DNA of 64,000 nt, taken from positions 42,702 through 106,701 of the forward strand of contig CAJUEW010000011.1 of NCBI GenBank assembly GCA_910585465.1. The letters are read 5' to 3'. This document shows positions 53,528 through 60,613 of this stretch, piece after piece. The position numbers and the translations under genes were made by a program. Position 1 is the first letter of the stretch. The number at the start of each line of letters is the position of its first letter. Under the pieces are notes generated by a model that did no database searches, was not told the origin of the DNA, and saw only the letters and a list, made by a program, of their open reading frames with translations. Source of the DNA: an uncultured Lachnospiraceae bacterium (lineage in GTDB: Bacteria > Bacillota > Clostridia > Lachnospirales > Lachnospiraceae).

Positions 53528-54163
53528 TCAGAATCCTAAATCCTCATTGACCAGAATGATTTTAATCCGTCCCGGAATACCGCTTCTTCGGGTAATCACA
53601 ATCTGACTGCAGATACAGTCTGGGGCAAAGCAGTCGCCGCAGACGCCGGTTTTGGCACATGGAGTATTGCGGTTTAAGCGTACGGTATTCGGCGGAGCTG
53701 CCTTCGTGCGGATACGGTCTATACCCGACTGTACGTTTTTCACCACTTTGTTCATGCCCGCAACAATAATGACATGCTCCGGCCCGGCACAGAGACAGGC
53801 TACCCGGTTGCAGAAGCCGTCGATATTGACCAGTTCACCGTCCATAGTGATGGCATTGGTGCTCATAAGATAATAATCTGCCATGACAGTCCTGGCATAG
53901 ACTTCCCGCTTTTCCCGGGGAGTTGTTGCGGTCATACGGTCAATCAGCGTATAGTTTTTCTCTTTGACGGCATCCATCAGGCCGCATTGTCCGAGACTCA
54001 TGGAGCCGCCCCAGGAGATAACGGAGCCCTCCGGCATAAGGCTTAAGGCTTTTTCGACTGCCTCCCCGGAGGTCTCGCAGAAATAGCCGTCCATATTCCG
54101 TTTTTGAAGCCGGGAAATAATGACGGCAGCAGCATTGGCGTTTGACTGTTTTACAAATGACAT
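53528..54163 (-). CDS. LUD-domain protein (lactate utilisation type)
   Basis: A 211-residue protein with the LUD fold: ISWGGSMSLGQCGLMDAV, TGEL-type segment TMDGELVNIDGFCNRVACLC, and a Cys-rich end (CAKTGVCGDCFAPDCIC). Relatives of LutC/YkgG act in lactate oxidation, but solitary short LUD proteins are common in gut Clostridia with no known role. The C-terminal cysteines may bind iron or zinc. The ATG at 54163 follows AAAGGAG; longer in-frame starts lack ribosome binding sites. Confidence 0.85.
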   Translation of the reverse strand: MSFVKQSNANAAAVIISRLQKRNMDGYFCETSGEAVEKALSLMPEGSVISWGGSMSLGQCGLMDAVKEKNYTLIDRMTATTPREKREVYARTVMADYYLMSTNAITMDGELVNIDGFCNRVACLCAGPEHVIIVAGMNKVVKNVQSGIDRIRTKAAPPNTVRLNRNTPCAKTGVCGDCFAPDCICSQIVITRRSGIPGRIKIILVNEDLGF

Positions 54164-54197
54164 ATGTAGTGCTCCTTTGAAAATATGAATAATATTT

Positions 54198-54226
54198 TTT
54201 ACTATTATATCAAAATATGATAAGAT
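54198..54226 (+). promoter_or_regulatory. Predicted promoter for pepF
   Basis: TTTACT at 54198-54203, a 17-bp spacer and TAAGAT at 54221-54226. The opposite strand has TATAAT-like sequence in the same AT-rich patch that may serve the divergent LUD gene. Confidence 0.5.
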
Positions 54227-54321
54227 ACACCATACAGATTTATGATTGTGCTTTTGCATTTTATCACGAAGGTCAGAGGATTTATGAAACTGGTATGAGC
54301 AGCGATGAAAGGACAGGAAAA

Positions 54322-56136
54322 ATGACAGAACAGAAACTGAAAACAAGGGAAGAAATAGACAGCAGGGATAAATGGGCAATCGAGGATTTATACAGTGACG
54401 ATAAACATTGGACAGAAGATTATGAACGGCTGAAAAAGCGGATTCCGGAGCTGTCTGCTTACCGGGGCCGTCTTGGGGAAAGCGCCGGGACTCTGCTTGC
54501 CATGCAGCGGACATACGATGAGCTGAATGAGCTGGCAGAGAAGGTCTATGTTTATGCGAATCAGAGACTGCATGAAAATACAGATAACAGTATTTATCAA
54601 AATTTGTCCAGCCGGGCCCAGGGGCTTATAATACAGCTCCAAGAAGCGGGCTCCTATATTCAGCCCGAGCTGCTGAAGCTTCCGGAGGGTACGGTGGAAA
54701 AGTTTCTGGAAGAAAATAAGGAGCTTCAGGTATATCGTCAGTACTTTGAAAATATGATTAGACAGAAGGAACATGTCCTTGGCCGGGAGGTGGAGGAGGT
54801 ATTGGCTTTAGTAGGAGAGCTGGCCGAGGGACCCAAGGATATATTTTCCATGTTCAACAATGCAGACATCCGTTTTCCTGAGATCACAGGAGAGGACGGA
54901 AAACCGGTTGAGGTCACCCACGGAAGGTTTGGTTTACTGCTCCAGAGCAGGGACCGGAATGTGCGCCGGGATGCGTTTAAGGCTCTCTACAGTGTATACG
55001 GCAAATACCGCAATACACTGGCGGCAGCCTATCGTGCCAACGTAAAACAGGAAGCGTTCTATGCAAAGGTCCGTAAATACGGATCGGATTTGGAGGCGGC
55101 TTTGGATGTAAGTCATATCCCGGTGTCGGTGTATGACAATCTGATTGCCGCTGTGCATGAATTTCTGCCTTCCATGCACCGGTATGTGGAGCTTCGCAAA
55201 AAGCTTCTGGGCGTGGATGAACTCCATATGTATGATTTGTACGTGCCCATGGTAGCGGACACAGATATCAGGATTTCTTTTGAACAGGCAAAGGAAATGG
55301 TTCTGGAAGGGCTGAGCCCCATGGGGGATGAATACAGAAGGCTTCTGTCGGAAGGGTTTTCCGGCGGCTGGATTGATGTTTATGAGAATCAGGGAAAAAG
55401 GAGCGGGGCATATTCCTGGGGAGCTTATGGCACACACCCGTATGTGCTGCTGAATTATCAGGAAAATCTGAACAATGTATTTACACTGGCTCATGAGATG
55501 GGGCATGCCCTGCATTCATGGTATTCTGATACAAGTCAGCCCTATGTATACGCCGGATATAAAATTTTTGTGGCGGAGGTGGCATCTACCTGCAATGAAG
55601 CGCTTCTGATTCATCATTTAATCGAAGCTACAGAGGATTCCAGACAGAAAGCTTATCTGATAAATTATTTTCTGGAGCAGTTCCGCACAACTCTATTCCG
55701 TCAGACAATGTTCGCGGAATTTGAAAAAATTACACATGGTCTTCAGGAAAAAGGGGAAACCTTAACCGCGGACAGATTATGTGAGGTATATTATGGATTG
55801 AACCGGGAATATTTTGGAAAAAATATCTGTATCGACAAAGAGATAGAGATGGAATGGGCGAGGATTCCGCATTTTTATACTCCCTTCTATGTTTATCAAT
55901 ATGCGACCGGATTCTCCGCCGCGATTGCTCTGTCCGGCAGGATTCTTAAGCAGGGTGAACCGGCGGTGGAACAATACAAAAAATTTTTAAAGGGAGGAAG
56001 CTCCATGTATCCGCTGGAGCTGCTTCGGATGGCAGGTGTGGATATGGAAAGGAAAGAATCTGTGGAGGACGCGCTGAAGATATTTGTGCAATATTTAGAT
56101 GAGATGGAAAGGCTGACAGATCATGACAAGGTATGA
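54322..56136 (+). CDS. pepF: Oligoendopeptidase F
   Basis: A 604-residue zinc metallopeptidase of family M3B that cleaves short peptides in the cytoplasm. The zinc site is LAHEMGHALHSW (first His about 391), with the third ligand Glu in FVAEVASTCNEALL. It starts MTEQKLKTREEIDSRDKW after ACAGGAAAA; in-frame starts at 54217 and 54295 would extend it but are less like the family. It overlaps the nitroreductase gene by 14 bp. Confidence 0.92.
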   Translation: MTEQKLKTREEIDSRDKWAIEDLYSDDKHWTEDYERLKKRIPELSAYRGRLGESAGTLLAMQRTYDELNELAEKVYVYANQRLHENTDNSIYQNLSSRAQGLIIQLQEAGSYIQPELLKLPEGTVEKFLEENKELQVYRQYFENMIRQKEHVLGREVEEVLALVGELAEGPKDIFSMFNNADIRFPEITGEDGKPVEVTHGRFGLLLQSRDRNVRRDAFKALYSVYGKYRNTLAAAYRANVKQEAFYAKVRKYGSDLEAALDVSHIPVSVYDNLIAAVHEFLPSMHRYVELRKKLLGVDELHMYDLYVPMVADTDIRISFEQAKEMVLEGLSPMGDEYRRLLSEGFSGGWIDVYENQGKRSGAYSWGAYGTHPYVLLNYQENLNNVFTLAHEMGHALHSWYSDTSQPYVYAGYKIFVAEVASTCNEALLIHHLIEATEDSRQKAYLINYFLEQFRTTLFRQTMFAEFEKITHGLQEKGETLTADRLCEVYYGLNREYFGKNICIDKEIEMEWARIPHFYTPFYVYQYATGFSAAIALSGRILKQGEPAVEQYKKFLKGGSSMYPLELLRMAGVDMERKESVEDALKIFVQYLDEMERLTDHDKV

Positions 56137-56899
56137 GGCAATTTTCCGAAGGAAATCGGTTCGGAAATATACAAATGAGGAAATTGACGGATGGACTCTG
56201 GAAAGAATAGAAAGATTTGGGATGGATGCCATCAGCGTCCGTCCCGATATCCGGGTAAAGTGGCATATATTCCGGGCCGCGGATCAAAAGCTTAAAGGAA
56301 TGTTCCAGGTAAAAGCGCCGTACTATGCCGCACTGTATTCGGAAATCTGTGAGGATTATCAGGAAAATGCAGGCTGCCTGATGGAGCAGTTTTCTCTGTA
56401 TTTGCATACACTTGGAATCGGGAGCTGTTATCAGGGAACCGCGAGTCTGAAGGATAACGGCAAAGAGGAGCTGGAGCTGGTCATAATTATGGCATTTGGT
56501 TATCCGGCCGAGCCTTTGGAGCGGGACTGGACAGAGTTTAAGAGGCTTGATCTGAAAAAACTGGTACGGGCGCACGGAACCTTTGAAAAGTTTCACAGAA
56601 AGCTTTTGGAGGCTGCCCGCCTTGCTCCTTCTGCGCTGAATATGCAGCCGTGGCGTTTTGTAACAACGGAAAACAGGATTCATTTGTTTGTGAAAAAACC
56701 AAACAAAATGGGCTACCGCAGACAGTTGGATATGAATTTGTTCGGTGCGGGGATTGCTCTTTCTCATATATTGCTCACGGCGGAGGAATTTTGGCTGGAT
56801 CTGGAATATCAGAAGCTGGACAGTATTATGGAGAAGGATTTCCAGAGCTATCTTTATGTGGGGAGTCTGGTTATTTTAAGTGACAGTAAAAAAATATAA
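56123..56899 (+). CDS. Nitroreductase-fold protein (TM1586-like)
   Basis: A 258-residue protein with two half-domains of the nitroreductase fold: the start FRRKSVRKYTNEEID and a second half with LLEAARLAPSALNMQPWRFV and FGAGIALSHILLTAEEFWLDLEY. This tandem form matches the putative TM nitroreductase family rather than a classic dimeric enzyme. An FMN cofactor is likely; the substrate is unknown. It overlaps pepF and ends 9 bp before the tRNA promoter. Confidence 0.82.
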   Translation: MTRYEAIFRRKSVRKYTNEEIDGWTLERIERFGMDAISVRPDIRVKWHIFRAADQKLKGMFQVKAPYYAALYSEICEDYQENAGCLMEQFSLYLHTLGIGSCYQGTASLKDNGKEELELVIIMAFGYPAEPLERDWTEFKRLDLKKLVRAHGTFEKFHRKLLEAARLAPSALNMQPWRFVTTENRIHLFVKKPNKMGYRRQLDMNLFGAGIALSHILLTAEEFWLDLEYQKLDSIMEKDFQSYLYVGSLVILSDSKKI

Positions 56900-56907
56900 A
56901 TTACCTG

Positions 56908-56936
56908 TTGACAGAGACGTTATTTTGCTGTATTAT
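56908..56936 (+). promoter_or_regulatory. Strong promoter for tRNA-Gly
   Basis: A perfect TTGACA (56908-56913), a 17-bp spacer and TATTAT (56931-56936), 42 bp before the tRNA. Confidence 0.8.
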
Positions 56937-56978
56937 ATTTATGTTGTTGATGCAGCATAGAAATTGAACAGGCAATTT

Positions 56979-57050
56979 GCACGAGTGGCTCAGTGGTGGA
57001 GTATCGCCTTGCCAAGGCGAGGGTCGCGGGTTCGAATCCCGTCTCGTGCT
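56979..57050 (+). tRNA. tRNA-Gly(GCC)
   Basis: A full cloverleaf: acceptor GCACGAG (56979-56985) with CTCGTGC (57043-57049), D-arm GGCTCAGTGGTGGAGTA, anticodon loop TTGCCAA with anticodon GCC at 57011-57013, and T-arm GCGGGTTCGAATCCCGT. Discriminator base T; no CCA is encoded. Its 3' end adjoins an integrase gene pointing toward it, so it is the attachment site of the downstream element. Confidence 0.96.
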
Positions 57051-57062
57051 TTAAAGCAAAAG
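57028..57062 (+). other. Predicted attachment site (attL) at the tRNA-Gly 3' end
   Basis: The tRNA 3' part next to an inward-facing tyrosine integrase is the usual integration site. The exact core and the other junction lie outside the window, so the limits are approximate. Confidence 0.4.
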
Positions 57063-57075
57063 GCTTGAAAACAAA

Positions 57076-57106
57076 GGGTTTCCGGAAGTTCCGGGAACCC
57101 TTTTTT
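57076..57106 (+). terminator. Intrinsic terminator after tRNA-Gly
   Basis: GGGTTTCCGG (57076-57085) pairs with CCGGGAACCC (57091-57100; one mismatch), followed by TTTTTT. It ends the tRNA transcript and faces the integrase 3' end. Confidence 0.85.
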
Positions 57107-57112
57107 GTGATC

Positions 57113-58327
57113 TTATTGAGCGCTTTCTAACGGTTTTTCTAACGAACTGCGATTTGTATCCGAAAAGAGCTTTTCTCCGATTCGTATGACTTCTGTTCTG
57201 TGCATGGATTTTTTTGCCATTCCCTGGTAATAATTCTGTGTGGTGCTGGTTCTGGAATGACCAAGCGCATCTGCTACAATCCGGATATTCACATCATCAT
57301 AAATCATGAAAGATGCGAAAGTGTGACGGAGGTTTTTTAAAGGGATATCCGGGAGATTCGCTCCGTCTGCATTCAGATTCCGGCACAGTTTTTTAAAATT
57401 TTTTGATATAGCATCTGCTTTGAGAGGTCTGTTCATATTGTCGGTAAGAACATATTCGGGAAAACATTCCGCACCGTCTATTGCACGTGCTATCATCCGC
57501 TGCCGCTTCTGATGCTTTTGCACCTGTTCTGCCACAAATGGCATCAGCTCCGCACGCCGCTTCCGAAAAGGCGTTTTCATGTCTGTTACATTTCCATATG
57601 CATCCACTCCCTGATCTAAAATGAAATATGTGCCATTCCAGAGGGACCACTTCAGGCCGCAGGCTTCTGAACGTGAGAGGCCGGTAGTGGCGATGATCAG
57701 CAGAGCTAGATAATATGTACTTTGCTTTACGATATCAGATGCCAGAAAGAAGGACAGATCCTCCTCGCTCCATACTTCGGGAACCGTGATAGCCGCGGAC
57801 TGCAGCTCGATGCCCTCGCAGGGATTCTCTTCCCGGGCAATCATTCCCCACTTGATACAGGTCTCAAAAAAGGCGTTAAGTCCTTGCAGAACTTTATGCT
57901 TGGTAGCCGGGGACGCTGGAGCCTGGACGGATTTCTTTACCCCGTTTTCAATGATAACCTTGTCTACAGTCATATCATGCATAAAACGCTGAATGTCTCT
58001 CTGCCGGATTTGATCAACCCGGACATTGCCGAAAACCGGGAGAATATGCTTCCGGAAGTTTCCCCGTATAGTCCGGCGCTGGCCTTCAGATTTGTACCGT
58101 TCCGGAATGACGGTTTCATCAAATTCTTTGTAGACGGCCTCAAAGGTGTCTTTTTTACCGAAAGAGATTGCCCCTGAGTCATATTTACGGAGCATGCTTC
58201 TAAGCTCTCTGTCCGCCTCTCTGGGGCTTCTGTGGCCTTTTCCCCATTTATGCTTCTTAGTCTCTCTGTCATAGATGACCGGATAATATTTTCCGGTTGA
58301 TTCTTTGTATTGTACGCTTCCCTTCAT
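57113..58327 (-). CDS. int: Tyrosine site-specific integrase
   Basis: A 404-residue phage/ICE-type integrase. It has an AP2-like N-terminal arm-binding part (SVQYKESTGKYYPVIY), a core-binding SAM-like domain (about 55-170) and a catalytic domain. In the latter, LRHTFAS (Arg334, His331-type region), ALGHSRTSTTQNYY (His357, Tyr366) are intact. At box I the sequence is TTGLSRSEACGL: the position usually held by catalytic Arg is Ser218, with Arg219 next to it. I chose the ATG at 58327 with AAGGAGG upstream; the frame extends to 58459. It lies next to its target tRNA-Gly. Confidence 0.92.
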   Translation of the reverse strand: MKGSVQYKESTGKYYPVIYDRETKKHKWGKGHRSPREADRELRSMLRKYDSGAISFGKKDTFEAVYKEFDETVIPERYKSEGQRRTIRGNFRKHILPVFGNVRVDQIRQRDIQRFMHDMTVDKVIIENGVKKSVQAPASPATKHKVLQGLNAFFETCIKWGMIAREENPCEGIELQSAAITVPEVWSEEDLSFFLASDIVKQSTYYLALLIIATTGLSRSEACGLKWSLWNGTYFILDQGVDAYGNVTDMKTPFRKRRAELMPFVAEQVQKHQKRQRMIARAIDGAECFPEYVLTDNMNRPLKADAISKNFKKLCRNLNADGANLPDIPLKNLRHTFASFMIYDDVNIRIVADALGHSRTSTTQNYYQGMAKKSMHRTEVIRIGEKLFSDTNRSSLEKPLESAQ

Positions 58328-58544
58328 AGCATCCTCCTTTTTCGGCCTCTGTGCCGGTGTAATGTAAAATGGGTATAAAAAATACACCTGTTGCCAGATG
58401 CGTTCAGAAGGTGGTATAATATCCTTGGTGAAGGGATATTGTTCTGGAGCATCCGGCACAGTATCTATAAAATCGGTCTCTGTTGGAGCAGAGGCCGGTT
58501 TTTTCTTAGCGGAATAATATTTAATTAGAAAATTGATGCCATAG
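58328..58544. other. Integrase upstream region with hairpins
   Basis: I see no gene in these 217 bp. A hairpin CGGTCTCTG/CAGAGGCCG (58474-58482/58489-58497) is followed on the plus strand by six T residues and on the minus strand by ATTTTAT. A second AATATCC/GGATATT hairpin lies near 58419-58441. These could be a terminator for the tiny upstream frame, or recombinase and regulator binding sites. Confidence 0.4.
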
Positions 58545-58607
58545 CTATATCTTCTTTAAAGATTCGATGCATGTAGCAAAAGCTTTTAATTCATTTTTAA
58601 AATCCAT
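58545..58607 (-). CDS. Very short open frame with a strong ribosome binding site
   Basis: A 20-codon frame (MDFKNELKAFATCIESLKKI) preceded by AAAGGAGG 7 nt before its ATG at 58607. It resembles a leader peptide or micro-protein upstream of the integrase. There is no family match I recognise; it could be chance, though the Shine-Dalgarno sequence is among the best in the element. Confidence 0.35.
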   Translation of the reverse strand: MDFKNELKAFATCIESLKKI

Positions 58608-58678
58608 AACACTTCCTCCTTTGTAAATTGAAAATATTGCCAATAAGGTTTCATTCATAAATAGCAAAAAATAGTTAT

Positions 58679-58876
58679 ATGAAAATTCTATTGGCTGACT
58701 ATATGTATAAGCACAATCTAAGTGAGCGGCAGGTTTCCAGTGCAACCGGAGTTCCTAAAACTACAATACACCGTATTTTATCCGGAGAAACAATCCCAAG
58801 AATAGACACATTAGAGAAGCTTGCTGCGGGCCTTAACATCCGGATATCTGACCTTTATGACTCGTATTACAAATAA
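58679..58876 (+). CDS. Small Cro/CI-type helix-turn-helix regulator
   Basis: A 65-residue HTH_3 protein, with the DNA-binding helices in ERQVSSATGVPKTTIHRILSG and the usual PRIDTLEKLAAGLNIRISDLY end. It is almost only the HTH domain, as in phage Cro-like regulators. The ribosome binding site is poor. A terminator follows directly. It may bind the paired GAACAA-type sites at 58960-59025 or those near 59654-59720; which is unclear. Confidence 0.85.
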   Translation: MKILLADYMYKHNLSERQVSSATGVPKTTIHRILSGETIPRIDTLEKLAAGLNIRISDLYDSYYK

Positions 58877-58878
58877 GT

Positions 58879-58900
58879 GGTCCGATTGCGGACCGATTTT
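58879..58900 (+). terminator. Intrinsic terminator after the small HTH gene
   Basis: GGTCCG (58879-58884) pairs with CGGACC (58889-58894) around ATTG, then GATTTTC. The stem is short but GC-rich. Confidence 0.6.
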
Positions 58901-58959
58901 CAAAATCCTGTCAAATTTCACGCCTTCGATCGTTAAGTGTATATAAGGAAAAAACAAAA

Positions 58960-59025
58960 GAACAAATGTTCCAAATAATATTGAAATCGTCTGTATGATT
59001 TGGTATTATAAAAGAACAAGTGTTT
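58960..59025 (+). promoter_or_regulatory. Promoter bracketed by two LexA-like boxes
   Basis: TTGAAA (58981-58986), 17 bp, TATTAT (59004-59009). GAACAAATGTTC (58960-58971), a perfect GAAC-N4-GTTC palindrome, lies upstream; GAACAAGTGTTT (59014-59025) lies at the predicted start point. Both sit in a longer shared AAAAGAACAA context. They match the Bacillota SOS box, but the element's own HTH protein could also bind them. Confidence 0.6.
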
Positions 59026-59049
59026 GCAAAAAGAACGGAGGCGGTACAT

Positions 59050-59178
59050 ATGGATGCGGATAATTGTAAAAAGATTATTATTGAACTGCTCGAAGAGCTC
59101 AATGAATTTGATATTGTTTTTTTACAACAGCTCTACACATTGATAAAAAAGCATCTTAAAAGGAGAGGGGGACGTTAG
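59050..59178 (+). CDS. Small phage protein of the switch region
   Basis: A 42-residue protein with GGAGG 8 nt before its ATG. It is a likely two-helix peptide (CKKIIIELLEELNEFDIVFL, then YTLIKKHLKRRGGR). Similar short proteins occur next to repressors in Bacillota prophages. Its stop overlaps the convergent repressor gene by 4 bp. The promoter in front is bracketed by LexA-like boxes, so it may be SOS-induced; a terminator begins within its last codons. Confidence 0.6.
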   Translation: MDADNCKKIIIELLEELNEFDIVFLQQLYTLIKKHLKRRGGR

Positions 59179-59196
59179 TCCTCTTTCTTTTTTTGT
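59164..59196 (+). terminator. Intrinsic terminator inside the repressor gene's 3' end
   Basis: GGGGAC (59168-59173) pairs with GTCCTC (59178-59183; one G-T), then TTTCTTTTTTT. It would stop the plus-strand transcript before it runs far antisense into the repressor. Confidence 0.6.
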
Positions 59197-59600
59197 AAAT
59201 TTTCTAACAGCTTTGCACTGGCATTCCGTAACACTTCCTGAGATTTTGGAGACAATTCCTGATATGTGTTCATAATTTCTAAAATAATCTCATAAAAAGG
59301 GTTGTTTTTACCTTCTTCCAAAAGATCAGAGACGATAGAAGCGGTCTCTTCTTCCTCTGGCAATTCTCGGAACATGCTTCCTTCACCAGTCCTGAGATAT
59401 TCCCCATTTACAAATTTGCCGTCAATATGTTGTGCACAGAGTAGTTTTATATGCTTTTCTGTGACGTTTCGCTGACCGGATTCGATCAAAGAAATACCTG
59501 CACGAGCAATACCTATTATTGATGCCCATTCTTCTTGAGTTTTACCACACTCTTCACGTAACTGACGAAAACGTTTGTTAATGTCCTCCAATCTGTTCAC
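59175..59600 (-). CDS. Phage CI-like repressor (HTH_3)
   Basis: A 141-residue regulator with an N-terminal HTH domain (FRQLREECGKTQEEWASIIG, ARAGISLIESGQRNVTEKHI) and a C-terminal acidic helical part. There is no LexA-type peptidase Ser/Lys site, so it is not self-cleaving. This points to control by an antirepressor or other factor. The first codon is a GTG at 59600 behind AAAGG; a TTG three codons in is an alternative. It is divergent from the early genes and flanked by two identical operator-like sites. Confidence 0.88.
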   Translation of the reverse strand: MNRLEDINKRFRQLREECGKTQEEWASIIGIARAGISLIESGQRNVTEKHIKLLCAQHIDGKFVNGEYLRTGEGSMFRELPEEEETASIVSDLLEEGKNNPFYEIILEIMNTYQELSPKSQEVLRNASAKLLENLQKKKED

Positions 59601-59617
59601 CTACCTTTCTGATTCTG

Positions 59618-59646
59618 AATATATCACACATTAATTAAAATGTAAA
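59618..59646 (-). promoter_or_regulatory. Repressor promoter
   Basis: On the minus strand TTTACA (59646-59641), a 17-bp spacer and TATATT (59623-59618). The operator at 59654-59667 lies directly upstream. Confidence 0.6.
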
Positions 59647-59653
59647 TAAAAAT

Positions 59654-59720
59654 GTTACAAACATAACAAAACACTATTGACAAAAGTTCTTATGTTACAT
59701 ATAATAGTTACAAACATAAC
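59654..59720 (+). promoter_or_regulatory. Early promoter with twin operators
   Basis: A consensus promoter TTGACA (59677-59682), 17 bp, TATAAT (59700-59705). Identical 14-bp palindromic sites GTTACAAACATAAC lie at 59654-59667 and 59707-59720, the second over the start point. A related inverted half-site lies in the spacer (59690-59699). This is the classic layout of a repressor-controlled lysogeny switch. Confidence 0.8.
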
Positions 59721-59736
59721 GAAAGGAGAAAGAGGT

Positions 59737-59892
59737 ATGAGCGAAGAAAAAAGAATTCTCATAGTAGAAACAGTCAAGAACCTTAGACAAATGGACAAGG
59801 AAAGCCTGTTGATTATCAAAAGCGGCTCTGAACTGTTAAGGGCCAGGGATGCGCTTGATTCAAAAATGAGCGCTGAACCGATAACAGGATAG
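59737..59892 (+). CDS. Small phage early protein
   Basis: A 51-residue protein with AAAGGAG upstream of the ATG at 59737. The sequence has a helical KRILIVETVKNLRQMDKESL segment followed by LLIIKSGSELLRARDAL. It is the first gene under the operator-controlled early promoter, so it may be a Cro-like or antirepressor partner, but it has no clear HTH domain. Similar short proteins are common in this place in Clostridial prophages. Confidence 0.65.
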   Translation: MSEEKRILIVETVKNLRQMDKESLLIIKSGSELLRARDALDSKMSAEPITG

Positions 59893-59966
59893 TAGGGAGT
59901 CAAGCTGCCCATCAAGCCGCCCAAGTAGACAGCATAATGGGGGTGGCAGCAGGATAAGGAAAGGGG

Positions 59967-60158
59967 ATGAAATGGATGCAGGAGGCATTAGTGCCATTAA
60001 AAAAAGCTATGGAAATGACTGGACTTAGCCGCTCGACTTTATGGAGGCTGGAGAAAGCAGGAAAGATCCAGGGTACTACATGGAATGGAAAAAAGATGTT
60101 TTTCCGAAAAGACGTAGAACCAATGGGAGAAAGACCACAAATTAAAAAGGGCATCTGA
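59967..60158 (+). CDS. Excisionase-like HTH protein
   Basis: A 63-residue protein with a MerR/AlpA-type winged HTH: PLKKAMEMTGLSRSTLWRLEKAGKIQGTTWNGKKMFFRKDVE. Such proteins act as excisionases (Xis) or regulators in integrative elements and could direct the integrase to excise. AAAGGGG precedes the ATG. It lies in the early operon and just before the tRNA-like RNA. Confidence 0.75.
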   Translation: MKWMQEALVPLKKAMEMTGLSRSTLWRLEKAGKIQGTTWNGKKMFFRKDVEPMGERPQIKKGI

Positions 60159-60163
60159 TAGAG

Positions 60164-60281
60164 GGTGCCCGGACAAGGCACGGGAAGCTCGATGGCGGGC
60201 ATTAGATTTCATCGGAACAATATCCCTCACCAAGATCATGTAAACCTTCCGAATAATCCGGTTCGACTCCGGCCCGTGCCA
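60164..60281 (+). ncRNA. tRNA-like structured RNA in the phage early region
   Basis: From 60177 to 60281 (105 nt) the ends pair as a 7-bp acceptor stem (GGCACGG, 60177-60183, with CCGTGCC, 60274-60280; 60281 is A). A T-arm-like CCGG-TTCGACT-CCGG lies at 60258-60272. A TCGGAA/TTCCGA stem (60212-60217/60247-60252) encloses a 29-nt loop rather than a 7-nt anticodon loop, and the D-arm is poor. The upstream GTGCC (60165-60169) can pair with GGCAC (60177-60181) instead, so two folds compete. It is not a normal tRNA. No long frame fits it well. Confidence 0.5.
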
Positions 60282-60323
60282 TTACAGACGCAGAGACAGA
60301 AAAAATTAAAGGAGGGAAAAGGC

Positions 60324-60524
60324 GTGAAGAAAGAAAAATTCCATATCATTTATCAGGCCCCGGAAAAATGTAGTTTTTTCCAGATACCGGGCTATATTGT
60401 GGCAATGGCAGAAGTAAAGGGTGGAACGTGGTGTGCATTTTTTGACAGCAGTCTTCATACGGAAGAAAGCATCAGGAAAAACAAAAAGACTATAAAACTG
60501 CATTCTGTTTATCCATGCTGGTAG
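60324..60524 (+). CDS. Small phage protein of unknown function
   Basis: A 66-residue protein starting at GTG 60324 with GGAGG 8 nt upstream. It is basic and may be a beta-rich small domain (FHIIYQAPEKCSFFQIPGY, IVAMAEVKGGTWCAFFDSS). I do not recognise a family. An open frame extends upstream through the tRNA-like RNA but has no ribosome binding site there, so I excluded that part. It overlaps a weak upstream start of the next frame. Confidence 0.55.
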   Translation: MKKEKFHIIYQAPEKCSFFQIPGYIVAMAEVKGGTWCAFFDSSLHTEESIRKNKKTIKLHSVYPCW

Positions 60525-60613
60525 GATGCTGTCTTCTTGAAAAGAAAAGAGTTTTCCGGACAGGAGATTTAGGAAATTACAGGAGGATACAATTAGGAAT
60601 GATTGGAGAAAGA

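Noticed and set aside
59175..59600. LexA/CI-type self-cleaving repressor
   Set aside because: The protein is only 141 residues and shows no Ala-Gly cleavage site or Ser/Lys peptidase motif.
60165..60323. Protein-coding reading of the tRNA-like region as the N-terminus of the next gene
   Set aside because: The frame is open, but the strong GGAGG sits before the GTG at 60324 and the upstream translation is low complexity without a start signal.
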